From: Peristeroidobacter soli
Lineage (GTDB): Bacteria > Pseudomonadota > Gammaproteobacteria > Steroidobacterales > Steroidobacteraceae
Length of the DNA stretch: 64,000 nucleotides
Direction of reading: 5' to 3'
Assembly (NCBI RefSeq): GCF_004138485.1
Contig: NZ_RYEV01000009.1
Location: 62,001 to 126,000, forward strand
In this document: piece by piece, positions 1-8,614 of the stretch
How the letters are laid out: the number at the start of each line of letters is the position of its first letter
How positions within the stretch are numbered: the stretch's first letter is position 1
Made by a program: the position numbers and the translations under genes
The notes under the pieces: generated by a model
The model's database searches: none
The model's input: the letters and a program-made list of their open reading frames with translations, nothing else
Told to the model about the DNA's origin: nothing

Positions 1-14
1 GCGATACAAAAACC

Positions 15-482
15 GTGGACTCGACGCAATGGCATGAGGCGAATGCGGCCGTAGAGCACTTCGGCGCGCAGACCGGGCTGGAGCAATGTTCGCTGGACGA
101 ACGTGGCACGGCCCTGCTCGCCTTCGACGATGTGCCGGTGAGCCTGCTGCTGGATGAAACAAACGGTGCCTTGCTGTTGCTGGCGACGATCGGTCGCCCG
201 CCGGCGAGCGCGCAGACGTACGGTTGGCTGCTGGATGCCAACCTGTTCTGGGCCGCGACGCATGGCGCAACCGTGGCCAGGGATGTGGCAGCGGGCACAA
301 TCTTCTTGCAGCAGTCGCTGCCGGTCGCGGGTCTGCAGTCAGAACACCTCGAGGCGGCGTTGCAGCGCTTCGTCACCAGCGTCGAAGAACTGCGCCGGCG
401 GCTTGGGCAAACAGATGCCGGCCCCTCGCCCGATGATCGAGGAGAGCTCACCTCCTTCATGCAACACCTCGTTCGGGCCTGA
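15..482 (+). CDS. CesT/Tir-type type III secretion chaperone
   Basis: A 155-residue acidic protein read from GTG at 15; an earlier start outside the window cannot be excluded. It follows the CesT plan: an N-terminal amphipathic helix (residues 6-20), a strand pair with an LLLDETNGALLLL-like core (about 45-60), a central helix with LLDANLFWA (about 75-85), a strand with TIFLQQSLPV (about 97-107) and a long C-terminal helix rich in Glu and Arg. Chaperones of this fold dimerise and hold one effector in a secretion-competent state in the cytosol. The next gene begins 13 bp downstream on the same strand and is a large protein of no known family, the usual chaperone-effector layout. The partner assignment is inferred from that adjacency. 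Any promoter lies left of the window. Confidence 0.8.
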   Translation: MDSTQWHEANAAVEHFGAQTGLEQCSLDERGTALLAFDDVPVSLLLDETNGALLLLATIGRPPASAQTYGWLLDANLFWAATHGATVARDVAAGTIFLQQSLPVAGLQSEHLEAALQRFVTSVEELRRRLGQTDAGPSPDDRGELTSFMQHLVRA

Positions 483-495
483 CGATGGCGTACGC

Positions 496-2421
496 ATGCC
501 GACGGCAATTTCATCTCAGCCGCTGACGCAGGCGACCGCGGGCGCGGCCGGCAGCGACATCGTCCAAGTCAAGGACGGCAAGATCGCCACTGCCCGGCAG
601 AGCTTCTTCGGACGCATGTTGCGATTCATTCCCTCGGGCGCCCGTGCAACGCGCGAGCGTCAAGCGCAATCCGATCTCATCGCACATGCTCTGCTGGTCG
701 ACCTGAAACAGCGCTTCGATGGCAATACAGCCGGCGGCGAGGACATCGCCGAGACGGCGATGCGCATGGTCGGGCTGAGCGCGTCAGGACAACTACAAGA
801 TGGACGCGGCGCTTCCATTACCGTGCGCCAGATCCGCGACGCGCACGCCTACGCCAAGATGCTTTCCGATCAGGCGAAGCACTCTGCAGCCCTGTCGGCT
901 GCCACACTTGCAGCGACCAGCTATTCGCCAGTCGCACCGGGCTTCGACAAGTTCGCCCGCGAGCAAGCGGGAATCGACCCCGAGCGGCTCACGCAGGCGC
1001 AACGCGGGCACTATCAGTACATGCTGCAGAGGCATGTCGCCATCGAGCCAGGCAAATATGTAGCAAATGGCGAGGCTCTGCAGAAGTTGGCGACCCACGC
1101 ACTCAGATACGTATCGAACATGAGCGATGCGCAGATCGAGACCGCGCAAAACGACACGCTCGCGCAACGCGATGCCGCTGCAGCGGTGCTGGCTGATTTA
1201 ACCTCCGGCGCTGGCATGTCGTCGTTGGTCGCGAATCTGGATCGGCTGCATGACGCATCTCACGTGGGAATCGTCGATGCCATGTTGGGAGACACGGAAT
1301 ACGGGGCTTTCATGACGCTCGACAGCCTGGCCCTGGAGCGTGCCGCAGCCGCATTGACTCCGCAGCAGGCGCGCGAAGCGTATTTCAAGGCGATGGCGAA
1401 CGACGGCCCCGGCCGCGCTGCGCTCGCGGCTCTCGATGAGAAAGCAGATGAGCTCGGCCAGCAATCGCGGCAAGCCACCGATGTCGACAGCGAGATGCAA
1501 CTCGAGCTCGGTGCGAGGCGTGCGCGAGAATTGCATTCAACCGCGCAACTGGTATTGCAGGCGCTCGGCAAACGCGGCGGAGTCGAGAACGTCGAGCAAC
1601 AAGTTCGCGATGCGAGCGGCAAGGGCGCCGAGCGCACGAAGGCCGCGTCCAGCGCCCGCGCCGTGGTAGGCAGCCGGGTGGATGCAGCGGCTGCGAAAGA
1701 GTTGAAAGAGCTGCAGTTGCGGGCAACGGCGCTGAATCGGTCACGCGTCAGCGAGGGTGAGGGAATACTCATTCCGGCCGATGACGAGCAGTTGCGAGAG
1801 ACCCTGCAGAAAGAGGATCGCATTCCCGCAAGACAGGGGCAGCAGCCGCTGCGCTCCGTCACGAAATCGGGCGACGCAGCCACGGAATTTTTCGGGAATG
1901 GCTTCTACCAGGATGTGAACCGCATGCACGTCATCCTGCAGACCGAAGCAACGCAGGCACGAATCGGCACGGTCGCGCCATCCGATCGCACCCCCACCGA
2001 AGAAGAGAAGCATGCAGCCAAGCTCGAAGGCCTCGAGCGCTTGGTCGAATTCGTAGGTGATGAAGCCCTCGCGGCGCGCGTAACGCGCTTGGTGTCGCAG
2101 AAGCTATTCGTACCCATGAGCTTGGCGCTAGAGGATCCGAACTGCCCGGTACAGCTCCCGGACGGCACTCACGGCCAAGTGCTGCCGGTCGAGGCCAACG
2201 ACCAGCGTACCTGCACCCTCTCGAAGACCAGCGATGGTGAGATCAGTGTGCACGTGGAGCAGAACTACGCTGCGCGGGCCGTCGCAACGCCGGACGGCGT
2301 GCGCGAACTGGATGCGGAACATTCACACTTGCGAATGAGCTACGACTTCAGCATCACGCGCGACGATGTACGAGCGACCAGCCCCGTAACTTATGACTTC
2401 CGTTTCGCCGAGGCGCGATGA
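496..2421 (+). CDS. Candidate type III effector, novel family
   Basis: The reading frame stays open upstream through the chaperone gene, but ATG 496 is the first sensible start after its stop, giving 641 residues. I recognise no family. The first 50 residues are rich in Ser, Ala, Thr and Gln and lack a hydrophobic segment, as expected of a T3SS secretion signal. Residues about 50-480 are predicted mostly helical. The last 150 residues look like beta-rich globular sequence with a Cys in LEDPNCPVQL. It follows a CesT chaperone by 13 bp, probably in one transcript. The effector role rests on this context and on composition; the biochemical activity is unknown. No membrane segment or signal peptide is visible. 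Confidence 0.6.
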   Translation: MPTAISSQPLTQATAGAAGSDIVQVKDGKIATARQSFFGRMLRFIPSGARATRERQAQSDLIAHALLVDLKQRFDGNTAGGEDIAETAMRMVGLSASGQLQDGRGASITVRQIRDAHAYAKMLSDQAKHSAALSAATLAATSYSPVAPGFDKFAREQAGIDPERLTQAQRGHYQYMLQRHVAIEPGKYVANGEALQKLATHALRYVSNMSDAQIETAQNDTLAQRDAAAAVLADLTSGAGMSSLVANLDRLHDASHVGIVDAMLGDTEYGAFMTLDSLALERAAAALTPQQAREAYFKAMANDGPGRAALAALDEKADELGQQSRQATDVDSEMQLELGARRARELHSTAQLVLQALGKRGGVENVEQQVRDASGKGAERTKAASSARAVVGSRVDAAAAKELKELQLRATALNRSRVSEGEGILIPADDEQLRETLQKEDRIPARQGQQPLRSVTKSGDAATEFFGNGFYQDVNRMHVILQTEATQARIGTVAPSDRTPTEEEKHAAKLEGLERLVEFVGDEALAARVTRLVSQKLFVPMSLALEDPNCPVQLPDGTHGQVLPVEANDQRTCTLSKTSDGEISVHVEQNYAARAVATPDGVRELDAEHSHLRMSYDFSITRDDVRATSPVTYDFRFAEAR

Positions 2422-2494
2422 GCTGGCAGTAAGTCGTCCTCGGTCTCCACCGTGAGTGTCGCGGTGCCTGACTGGGCCGTCGGTGGCGCGGCAC

Positions 2495-3460
2495 TCATTC
2501 GTTGGTCTTCAACAAGCCTGCGTGCTCGACCAGCAAGGGAAATTGCGCTTCGAACGACTCGAGATCCTCGATGGGCCACCGGTCATGGCGGATCAAGTAA
2601 CCACGCACGTCATCGAACAGCTTCTGTGATTTGCCCGCGAGCGCATTGGCATCGGATAGTCCGACCTCCCGACGTACGAATTCCGTGCAGACGCCGAGCA
2701 ATCCCACCGGCGCCTCCGGCGACTTCTGGCTGGACTTGTCGCGAATCGCCGGTGGCTGCGCGTCGTGCGCAGCCGGCGCCACAGGCGTACCTCGTAGAGC
2801 GAGCTGCTGCGCGCGAGTGAGCTCGGGCTGATCATGGTCGACCCCGGCATTACGACGCATCTGCGCGGGACGTGCATTGGCTCCGACACGAGACGGGCCG
2901 TCAGGAATCTGCGCCTTGATACGCTCCAATCGAGCACCCGCAGCCTGTTGGCTGATACCGCGCAGCGCGCTACCTAACACATGTTCCACTCTTCGCTTGG
3001 TGAGCGGCTTACCCGTGAGCTTCCGGCGAGCCCACCCCGTGTAGTACCCATTCAGCTCGATGCCCTGGTCTTGCTCGACGCTCTTTTCTTCTCGCTCCAC
3101 TGCCGAGACCAACTCATTCATTCCTTCGGAGTCCAGGGGCTTCGAGTCGACCTCCAGGCGCGCCGCGCGCAACGTGGCCGAGCGACCGAGCAACGGCAGA
3201 TTCGACAGTGCGGCCTTGATGCGCATCCACATCGTAGGAACGGCAGATGACGAACTGGGGACGACGATCTTCACACCCTGCGCATCGTGGACCGCACGCA
3301 GGCCGGCTTCTTCCAAACCCGTCGCCGTGGCGAACGAGCTCACCACGGCGTCGAGCTTGCGGCCCCTGATGTCGATGACATTCGGTGTTGCGCTCGAACA
3401 GGCCTTGCTCTGGGGAATGGATGTGTAGCCTATGGAAGGCGCATCACCGATGGGAGGCAT
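2495..3460 (-). CDS. Candidate effector-region protein with C-terminal RWP module
   Basis: A 321-residue protein of unrecognised family. ATG 3460 has a good AGGAG ribosome site about 7 bases upstream on the minus strand. The N-terminus is Ser/Pro-rich without a signal peptide, the middle (about 90-190) is charged and helical, and a Pro/Gln-rich linker (about 195-250) leads to a C-terminal module. That module (about 258-318) contains LFDDVRGYL and RWP followed by FEA. The same arrangement ends the neighbouring protein encoded at 3519-4028. The two genes are 58 bp apart in the same direction and probably form an operon behind the hrp-box-like site at 4090-4118. A second, poorer box-like sequence lies at 3485-3510. 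A T3SS substrate or accessory role is inferred from position and regulation. Confidence 0.55.
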   Translation of the reverse strand: MPPIGDAPSIGYTSIPQSKACSSATPNVIDIRGRKLDAVVSSFATATGLEEAGLRAVHDAQGVKIVVPSSSSAVPTMWMRIKAALSNLPLLGRSATLRAARLEVDSKPLDSEGMNELVSAVEREEKSVEQDQGIELNGYYTGWARRKLTGKPLTKRRVEHVLGSALRGISQQAAGARLERIKAQIPDGPSRVGANARPAQMRRNAGVDHDQPELTRAQQLALRGTPVAPAAHDAQPPAIRDKSSQKSPEAPVGLLGVCTEFVRREVGLSDANALAGKSQKLFDDVRGYLIRHDRWPIEDLESFEAQFPLLVEHAGLLKTNE

Positions 3461-3518
3461 TGAATCTCCTGCTAGTCCGCCACTGGGTAACGCTGCATGC
3501 CCAGAAGTCCAGCTTTTT

Positions 3519-4028
3519 TCAGCTCACTTCGGAGCTACGCCACGCCGCCAGCACGAGAATGGCTGGCTTCGCGTTCGCCTCGAACTCTCGAGCACCGAGA
3601 ACCGGCCAACGGCCGCGCTTGTCGAGGAACGCTCGCACCCGATCGTGCAACCGCTCGGCCTCATTCACCACGAACTCGAAATCGGCGCAGTCTTCGGCAC
3701 TCTCGTTGATGATGTCAACGCAATAATCGAGCACCGCGCGGTCCCAGCGCTGGCGCATTCGGACCCGGCCGCACTTGGTGCGAACCAACGCGCCGATTTG
3801 AAAGCCGGCGGAAACGAATGCCAGCCTACGAGCTTCGCCGAGGCTCGCAGCCGCCCGCAACAGTCTCTCGGCGTCGCGCCTCGTCAGAGGATCCCTGAGA
3901 GATCGCGACGCAAGCTCTGCGATACGCCCGCCGAACCGCGTATAGGTTTGCAGCAGACTCGCACGAATCGCATCGGTCGCCGGGCTGCTTGCGAGCGTGT
4001 CACGCGGATGACTGGTCTCGATCGGCAT
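3519..4028 (-). CDS. Small protein with the same RWP module, first gene of a minus-strand pair
   Basis: A 169-residue protein from ATG 4028, with a GAGGAG ribosome site about 8 bases upstream. It is predicted all-helical and has no signal peptide. The C-terminal 60 residues contain a Leu-x-Asp-x-Val-Arg helix, then GRWP and FEA (about residues 125-150). They align with the C-terminus of the protein from 2495-3460, so the two are likely paralogous in that module. The gene starts 62 bp downstream of a strong hrp-box-like promoter (4090-4118, minus strand). I do not recognise the family. It could be a small effector or a dedicated chaperone for the downstream product; the shared module argues against a classic CesT chaperone. 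Confidence 0.55.
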   Translation of the reverse strand: MPIETSHPRDTLASSPATDAIRASLLQTYTRFGGRIAELASRSLRDPLTRRDAERLLRAAASLGEARRLAFVSAGFQIGALVRTKCGRVRMRQRWDRAVLDYCVDIINESAEDCADFEFVVNEAERLHDRVRAFLDKRGRWPVLGAREFEANAKPAILVLAAWRSSEVS

Positions 4029-4089
4029 ATCAGGGGCTCCTCGTCGGTCGCAAAGGTGGTGGTTTTCGCTGAATCGTTACCCCGGCGAA

Positions 4090-4118
4090 TCAGTAACACC
4101 GGGCGTTGGGGAGGTTCC
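4090..4118 (-). promoter_or_regulatory. hrp-box-like ECF promoter (minus strand)
   Basis: Read on the minus strand this is GGAACC, 16 bases, then TTACTGA. It matches the window-wide consensus GGAACY-N15/16-YYACNNA, which resembles the HrpL promoter GGAACC-N15/16-CCACNNA. It points at the gene starting at 4028 and is divergent from the box at 4150-4177. Confidence 0.7.
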
Positions 4119-4149
4119 GTGGCTTCACGATGGAGCAACCGCCAGGGAC

Positions 4150-4177
4150 GGAACCAGCGCAGCGCTGGCGTTACTGA
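4150..4177 (+). promoter_or_regulatory. hrp-box-like ECF promoter (plus strand)
   Basis: GGAACC, 15 bases, TTACTGA. The predicted transcript would start near 4185 and leave a 30-base leader before the chaperone gene at 4217. It forms a divergent pair with the box at 4090-4118. Confidence 0.7.
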
Positions 4178-4216
4178 ATCCCTCGACATCACGTAGACGA
4201 CCTCCCGGAGAATTCG

Positions 4217-4705
4217 ATGGATCATCGCTACCTGGCCAATCAGTTGCTCGCCGCGTTCGGCAAGACCTTGACGGTGAGCGGGCTGGCGTTGGGCGAGGAC
4301 GATACTTGCGTGCTGCTGTTCGATGACGATCTGGCCCTTACCATCGAGTTCGACGAGTCCGAGCAGCGGCTGGTGTTCTCGATCTTTCTCGACAAGCTGG
4401 CCGAGGACGCCGGCTACGCCGGGCCCCTGCTGCGCGAGCTGCTGGCGGCCAATCTCTATTGGCTGGGCACCGGGGGTGCCAGCGTCGGCCTGCAGAGCAG
4501 CACCGGCGCCTTGATGCTGTTCCAGGCGAGCCCGGTCGCCGCGTTCGATGACTCGAGCTTCGAGCACCTGCTCGACCAATTGCTCAAGACCGCCGAGCGG
4601 CTCCGCAAGCGCGCCGCTGCCCATCGGGCTGGCCTCGCCTCCGGCGCCGATGACGCGACGCCGCCCGCCGCGCTGGCTTCCGAGATCCCGCCGATCTACG
4701 GCTGA
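4217..4705 (+). CDS. CesT/Tir-type type III secretion chaperone
   Basis: A 162-residue acidic protein. ATG 4217 is preceded by GGAGA at a suitable distance and lies 40 bases after an hrp-box-like promoter. The CesT pattern is clear: N-terminal helix with LANQLLAAFG, strands with CVLLFDDDLALTIEF (about 34-50), a central helix with LLRELLAANLYWLG (about 73-88), strands with SVGLQSSTGALMLFQ (about 92-107), and a C-terminal helix ending in RLRKR. The last 30 residues are a loose Ala/Pro tail. Unlike the other chaperones here it is not followed by an effector but by a FecR-like gene 57 bp downstream. Its partner may be the divergent pair at 2495-4028 or an effector elsewhere. Confidence 0.82.
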   Translation: MDHRYLANQLLAAFGKTLTVSGLALGEDDTCVLLFDDDLALTIEFDESEQRLVFSIFLDKLAEDAGYAGPLLRELLAANLYWLGTGGASVGLQSSTGALMLFQASPVAAFDDSSFEHLLDQLLKTAERLRKRAAAHRAGLASGADDATPPAALASEIPPIYG

Positions 4706-4708
4706 GTC

Positions 4709-4754
4709 GAATTAACAAAACCGCCTCCGCTACCGACGTAGTAGTCAAAGGAGG
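4709..4754 (+). promoter_or_regulatory. Shared ECF-like promoter/leader motif plus strong Shine-Dalgarno
   Basis: GAATTAACAAA at 4709, then GACGTA at 4735 and AAAGGAGG at 4747-4754. The same arrangement (GAATTAACAAA, GACATT, AAAGGAGG) occurs at 21716-21760 before an ECF sigma gene. Conservation outside coding sequence suggests a promoter read by a common regulator, probably that sigma factor. The AAGGAGG sets the GTG start at 4763. Confidence 0.45.
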
Positions 4755-4762
4755 CCAAGACG

Positions 4763-5836
4763 GTGGTACAGCGCCAGATCGATGAATTGCTCGCCATCCG
4801 CGCCTCGGAATGGTTCGAGCTGCTACCTACCGCTTCCCCGGCGCAATTGCACGAACTGCAAGCGTGGCTGAGCGAGTCCAAGGTGCACGTGCAGGAGTTC
4901 CTCGAGATCGCGGCAGTGGACCTGGCGCTCGGCGGACTCGACCGGCAGCGTCAGCACGATATAGAAACATTGCTCGGGCGAATCTTGCCGAAAGTCGTGC
5001 CGATACGGCCGCGGCCCGCCGCAGCGGCGGCAGCCCAAGCCCCGGCGTGGCGCCGCAGCTGGAAGATCGGCGCGATGGCGGCCTCCTGGGTGGCGCTCGC
5101 CTTGGTCTCGACAATGACCGGATGGAAGCCCGCCCCTCCCGAGCAGGAATACACCACGGCCATCGGCGAGCATCGAGCCGTGCAGCTCGCCGATCGATCC
5201 CTCGTGACCATGAACGCGGATTCTCACATCGACGTGAACTTCGGGAAATCGGCCCGGGAGATCGCGCTGGTAAGAGGTGAAGCCACGTTCCAGGTTGCGC
5301 ACGATGCAGCGCGTCCGTTCCGCGTTCACACGCGCGCCGGCATCGTTCAGGCGATGGGGACGAAGTTCAACGTGCGCAATCTGATGAACGGCGTCACGCG
5401 AGTGTCGCTGCTGGAGGGCCAGGTTCACCTCGAATCCCGCTCGCATCAAATGACCCTCTCGGCCGGCGAGGAGGTGGACATTCTTCTCGACGGATCGTTC
5501 GCGCCGCGTGCCGATGCCACTGTCGCCAATGCCATTGCCTGGCAAGCGCGACGACTGGTTTTCGAAGCTGCACCACTGACCGAGGTGGTGCAAGAGTTCA
5601 ACCGTCAGAACCGCACTTTGCGCTTGCGCGTCGATGGCGTGGACGGTGTCTCACATCGCTACGACGGCATCTTCGACGCGAACGCTCCGGACGCGCTCGT
5701 ACAGGTACTCGCGCTCGAGCCGGACCTGAAAGTCGAGCATGTCGGCAACGAGCTCATCATCCGTCCGAAACACCGCCCATCGCAGCCCGTCGAACGCGGC
5801 GTCAGCGCAACATCCGCGCAAGGAGCACTCGAGTGA
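4763..5836 (+). CDS. FecR-family anti-sigma/signal transducer
   Basis: 357 residues from GTG 4763, fixed by an AAAGGAGG eight bases upstream. Residues 1-75 form the cytoplasmic helical domain (DUF4880-like: RASEWFELLPTASPAQLHELQAW). A hydrophobic stretch at about 98-118 is the single membrane span. The periplasmic FecR domain follows (about 125-225) with typical LADRSLVTMNADSHIDV and RGEATFQVAHDAARPF stretches, and then an STN-like C-terminal domain (about 265-345). FecR proteins relay a signal from an outer-membrane receptor to an ECF sigma factor. No sigma or TonB gene is adjacent; the next gene overlaps by 4 bp and encodes a MalT-like LuxR regulator. It is a close paralogue of the product of 22318-23325. 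Confidence 0.85.
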   Translation: MVQRQIDELLAIRASEWFELLPTASPAQLHELQAWLSESKVHVQEFLEIAAVDLALGGLDRQRQHDIETLLGRILPKVVPIRPRPAAAAAAQAPAWRRSWKIGAMAASWVALALVSTMTGWKPAPPEQEYTTAIGEHRAVQLADRSLVTMNADSHIDVNFGKSAREIALVRGEATFQVAHDAARPFRVHTRAGIVQAMGTKFNVRNLMNGVTRVSLLEGQVHLESRSHQMTLSAGEEVDILLDGSFAPRADATVANAIAWQARRLVFEAAPLTEVVQEFNRQNRTLRLRVDGVDGVSHRYDGIFDANAPDALVQVLALEPDLKVEHVGNELIIRPKHRPSQPVERGVSATSAQGALE

Positions 5837-8544
5837 ACGCAATGCCGTGCAGTCTGCAACCGGAAAATCCGGGGCCGCAGGCCCGCTCTGGAGAACGGCC
5901 GTACGCAGTGCTGCGACCAGTTCCGGGCGGCGGTGCCAAGACGTCGAATCGAGACAACGATTGCTCGCCGTTCGCTTTCGAGCTGCTCGCGAGGCCCGCT
6001 ATCGAACGGCGACTCGATTCCGTGCTGGCGCACGCCGTCACCGTGCTCGAAGCACCCGCTGGTTACGGCAAGACCGCCACGCTCTGGCAGTGGTACCAGG
6101 CGGCCAGACATCGCAGCATCCTCGCTGCGCAGGTCTCGCTGAATGAGCTGGCGCGCGATCCCGAGCGTTTCGTGGCACAGATGAACGCCGCTCTGCGTCC
6201 GGCCGGCATTCGCATCGAGGATTCGTCGTGGCAGGGGGTGACGCGGCGCAGCCTGATCTTGATCGATGACTATCCCATGGGCGCCGCGGAACTGGATGAG
6301 GCGTTCGGCACCTTGATGCGCAGCTTGCCGTCCGAGCTGCACGTCGTCGTGGCCAGCCGGGCACCGATTCGCTGGCCGCTCTTCAAACTGCTTCTCGAAG
6401 GCCATGTGCAGTGCCTGACCAGCGAGGATTTGCGTTTCAGCGCCGCAGAGGTCGGGCAGTACCTGCAACCCCATGGATTCAGTGTCGAAGATCTGCAAAC
6501 GCTGGAGGATAGTGTGCAAGGCTGGCAAGCGGCGCTCCATGTACTGCGCCTCGGCTGCGAACGCCGTGCGACGGCGGGGTTCAGCATGCTGGCGCCGCCG
6601 GAGCTGGCGATCCGCTATGTGATGGAACAAGTGCTGGACACCGTGCCGAAGCCGGTCATCGAGATGCTGATCGTGATGGCAGCAGTAGAGCGTTCCAACG
6701 CGCTACTGCTCGACCACATTCGCGACGCCGAGAACTCGGATCGGCTGCTGAAGAACGCGCTGGAATGCGGCGTACCGCTGCTGCTCAAGCAGGGCTGGTA
6801 TTCGCTGCATCCCTTCATGCAAGCGTGCCTAGCGCGCGAAGTGGCGCGGCTCGGGGAGGCGCAGCGGCGAAAACTGCATCTGCGCGCGCACCAGTGGTTT
6901 CTCGAAGCAGGCGACATCGAAGCCGCCGTGCATCACGCCCGGATGGCGGGCGATCCTCGCAAGATTTTCGAAACGATCGAATCGATCGATGGCATCGAGC
7001 TGGCCCTGCGCGACGGTGCAACGGCGCTCGAGCGCGTGTTCCAGCAATTGCCGCAGCAACTGCTCTGCGAATTTCCGCGCGCCGCGATTGCACGCTCGTT
7101 CCTGTTGGCAAAGAACGGGCGTCTGCACGAAGCACGTCGCATTTTGGAAACGCTCCAGTCCGCCGCCAATGCGTCTCCGGGCTTATCGCCGCAGGTACTG
7201 CAGCGCCTGAGTGTGGCTCACTATTTCCTGGCCTTCGCGGAAGATCGGACCGAGGCCGGTCATGACGAAGCCGATCTGCAGCAGAAACTTCTGCAGACCA
7301 GCGCAGGCTACGATCCCTGCACCCAGTTGATACTGAACCTCGCGCTGTGCAATGCGCGTCTGCGCCGCGGTGACCTGGTCGGCGCGACCAACAGCGCGCT
7401 GGAAGCAGATTTCTGGTGCAAGGAAGCCAATACGCCCTATGCCGCGAACTTCGCGATTCACCGCCTGGGCGCTTCCTATATCTATCGCAACAAGTTGCAC
7501 CTCGCCCGCGAATGCTTCGAGCGCACGATGCCGATCGTCGCCGCCCTGCAGTCCAAGGAGCCGCAGCTGCAACTGCTGGCGGATACCTTGGGGATCGCGG
7601 TCTACTTCGACCAGAACGATCTGCCGACCAGTTACCAGATGCTGGATCGGCTGCTGCCGCGTATCGATCAGCTCGAATGTTCCGTGCACACGTACATGTC
7701 GGCGAACATCATGGCGAGTCGCATGGAATACATGCGCAAGGGACTCGGTGCGGCGCTGGAGATACTGGCCCACGCTGCACGATTCGGAGAGCGCCGGCAG
7801 CTGCCCGGTCTCTGTCATGCAATAGATGTCCAGCGAGCCGAGTTACTGGCGCGCGCCGGCCAAGGTGAGCAGGCACTGGCCCAACTGGCCCAGCTTGGCG
7901 TGCAGATGAAGGACGGACAGTTCCTGTATCCGACCTCGCACACCTGGCTGGAACTCACTTATGACGGCTTGGCGCTGACTCGCGCGCTGCTGGCAGCGGG
8001 GGATGCGCACGGCGCGCTTTCGATCTGCACCACCGTCAACGAACAGTGCGCGCGCATCGGCGCGTTCCGTTTCTTGCTTCGAGGCCGGCTGCTGGAAGCG
8101 CTGGCATACGATGCACTTGGCGAATCGGAGCAGGCTGTGGAAGCGCTCCGCTCGGCGCTCGACATTGCTGTTCCGGAACATACGTTGCGCCCGTTCCTCG
8201 ATGAAGGCGAGCCGATGCAGAAACTGCTGAAGCAACTGATACGTGTCACTGGCGTCAATCAAGTGCCGGGCGACACCGTGGACTTCATCGCAGCCGTGCT
8301 CGGCACTTCAAGCAGCGCGACAACATCGTCAGCATTGCCTGGCAACTCGATTCTGAGTCCCCGCGAGCACGACGTACTCGCGCAGTTGGCCGACGGTCAT
8401 TCGAACAAGCTCATCGCACGCAAGCTCGATCTCACGGAGAACACTGTGAAGTTTCATCTGCGCGGCTTATATGAAAAGCTCGGCGTGAGCTGCCGCGTTC
8501 TCGCCGTCTCCGTGGCTCGCGGCAAAGGCATCCTCGCGACCTGA
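5833..8544 (+). CDS. MalT-like LuxR-family ATP-dependent transcription regulator
   Basis: 903 residues from GTG 5833, overlapping the fecR-like stop (GTGA), so probably translationally coupled. The Walker A motif APAGYGKT is at about residues 74-81 and a Walker B LILIDD at about 140-146. A long TPR-like helical sensor region follows (about 380-800). The LuxR helix-turn-helix is at about 840-900 (LSPREHDVLAQLADGHSNK, then LTENTVKFHLRGLYEKLGV). This is the STAND/MalT plan: ATP and an inducer drive oligomerisation and activation. It is a full-length paralogue of the protein at 23398-26067. The ligand and targets are unknown. Its position beside a T3SS chaperone suggests a part in controlling the island, but this is inference. 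Confidence 0.85.
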   Translation: MNAMPCSLQPENPGPQARSGERPYAVLRPVPGGGAKTSNRDNDCSPFAFELLARPAIERRLDSVLAHAVTVLEAPAGYGKTATLWQWYQAARHRSILAAQVSLNELARDPERFVAQMNAALRPAGIRIEDSSWQGVTRRSLILIDDYPMGAAELDEAFGTLMRSLPSELHVVVASRAPIRWPLFKLLLEGHVQCLTSEDLRFSAAEVGQYLQPHGFSVEDLQTLEDSVQGWQAALHVLRLGCERRATAGFSMLAPPELAIRYVMEQVLDTVPKPVIEMLIVMAAVERSNALLLDHIRDAENSDRLLKNALECGVPLLLKQGWYSLHPFMQACLAREVARLGEAQRRKLHLRAHQWFLEAGDIEAAVHHARMAGDPRKIFETIESIDGIELALRDGATALERVFQQLPQQLLCEFPRAAIARSFLLAKNGRLHEARRILETLQSAANASPGLSPQVLQRLSVAHYFLAFAEDRTEAGHDEADLQQKLLQTSAGYDPCTQLILNLALCNARLRRGDLVGATNSALEADFWCKEANTPYAANFAIHRLGASYIYRNKLHLARECFERTMPIVAALQSKEPQLQLLADTLGIAVYFDQNDLPTSYQMLDRLLPRIDQLECSVHTYMSANIMASRMEYMRKGLGAALEILAHAARFGERRQLPGLCHAIDVQRAELLARAGQGEQALAQLAQLGVQMKDGQFLYPTSHTWLELTYDGLALTRALLAAGDAHGALSICTTVNEQCARIGAFRFLLRGRLLEALAYDALGESEQAVEALRSALDIAVPEHTLRPFLDEGEPMQKLLKQLIRVTGVNQVPGDTVDFIAAVLGTSSSATTSSALPGNSILSPREHDVLAQLADGHSNKLIARKLDLTENTVKFHLRGLYEKLGVSCRVLAVSVARGKGILAT

Positions 8545-8572
8545 CGTCCAGTATCGAAATCGCGTCGCCACC

Positions 8573-8605
8573 GCGGACCGAGCAGCGTTGCGCTGCTCGG
8601 TCCGC
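8573..8605. terminator. Perfect 15-bp hairpin between convergent genes
   Basis: GCGGACCGAGCAGCG and its exact complement are separated by a 3-base loop. It lies between the luxR stop (8544) and the stop of the convergent lipoprotein gene (8615), so it can serve both strands. No clear T run follows. Confidence 0.6.
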
Positions 8606-8614
8606 GCATCAATC

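Noticed and set aside
3485-3510. Additional hrp-box-like site before the gene at 2495-3460
   Set aside because: Reads GGACTT-N14-TTACCCA: wrong -35 core and short spacing. The gene can be served by the box at 4090.
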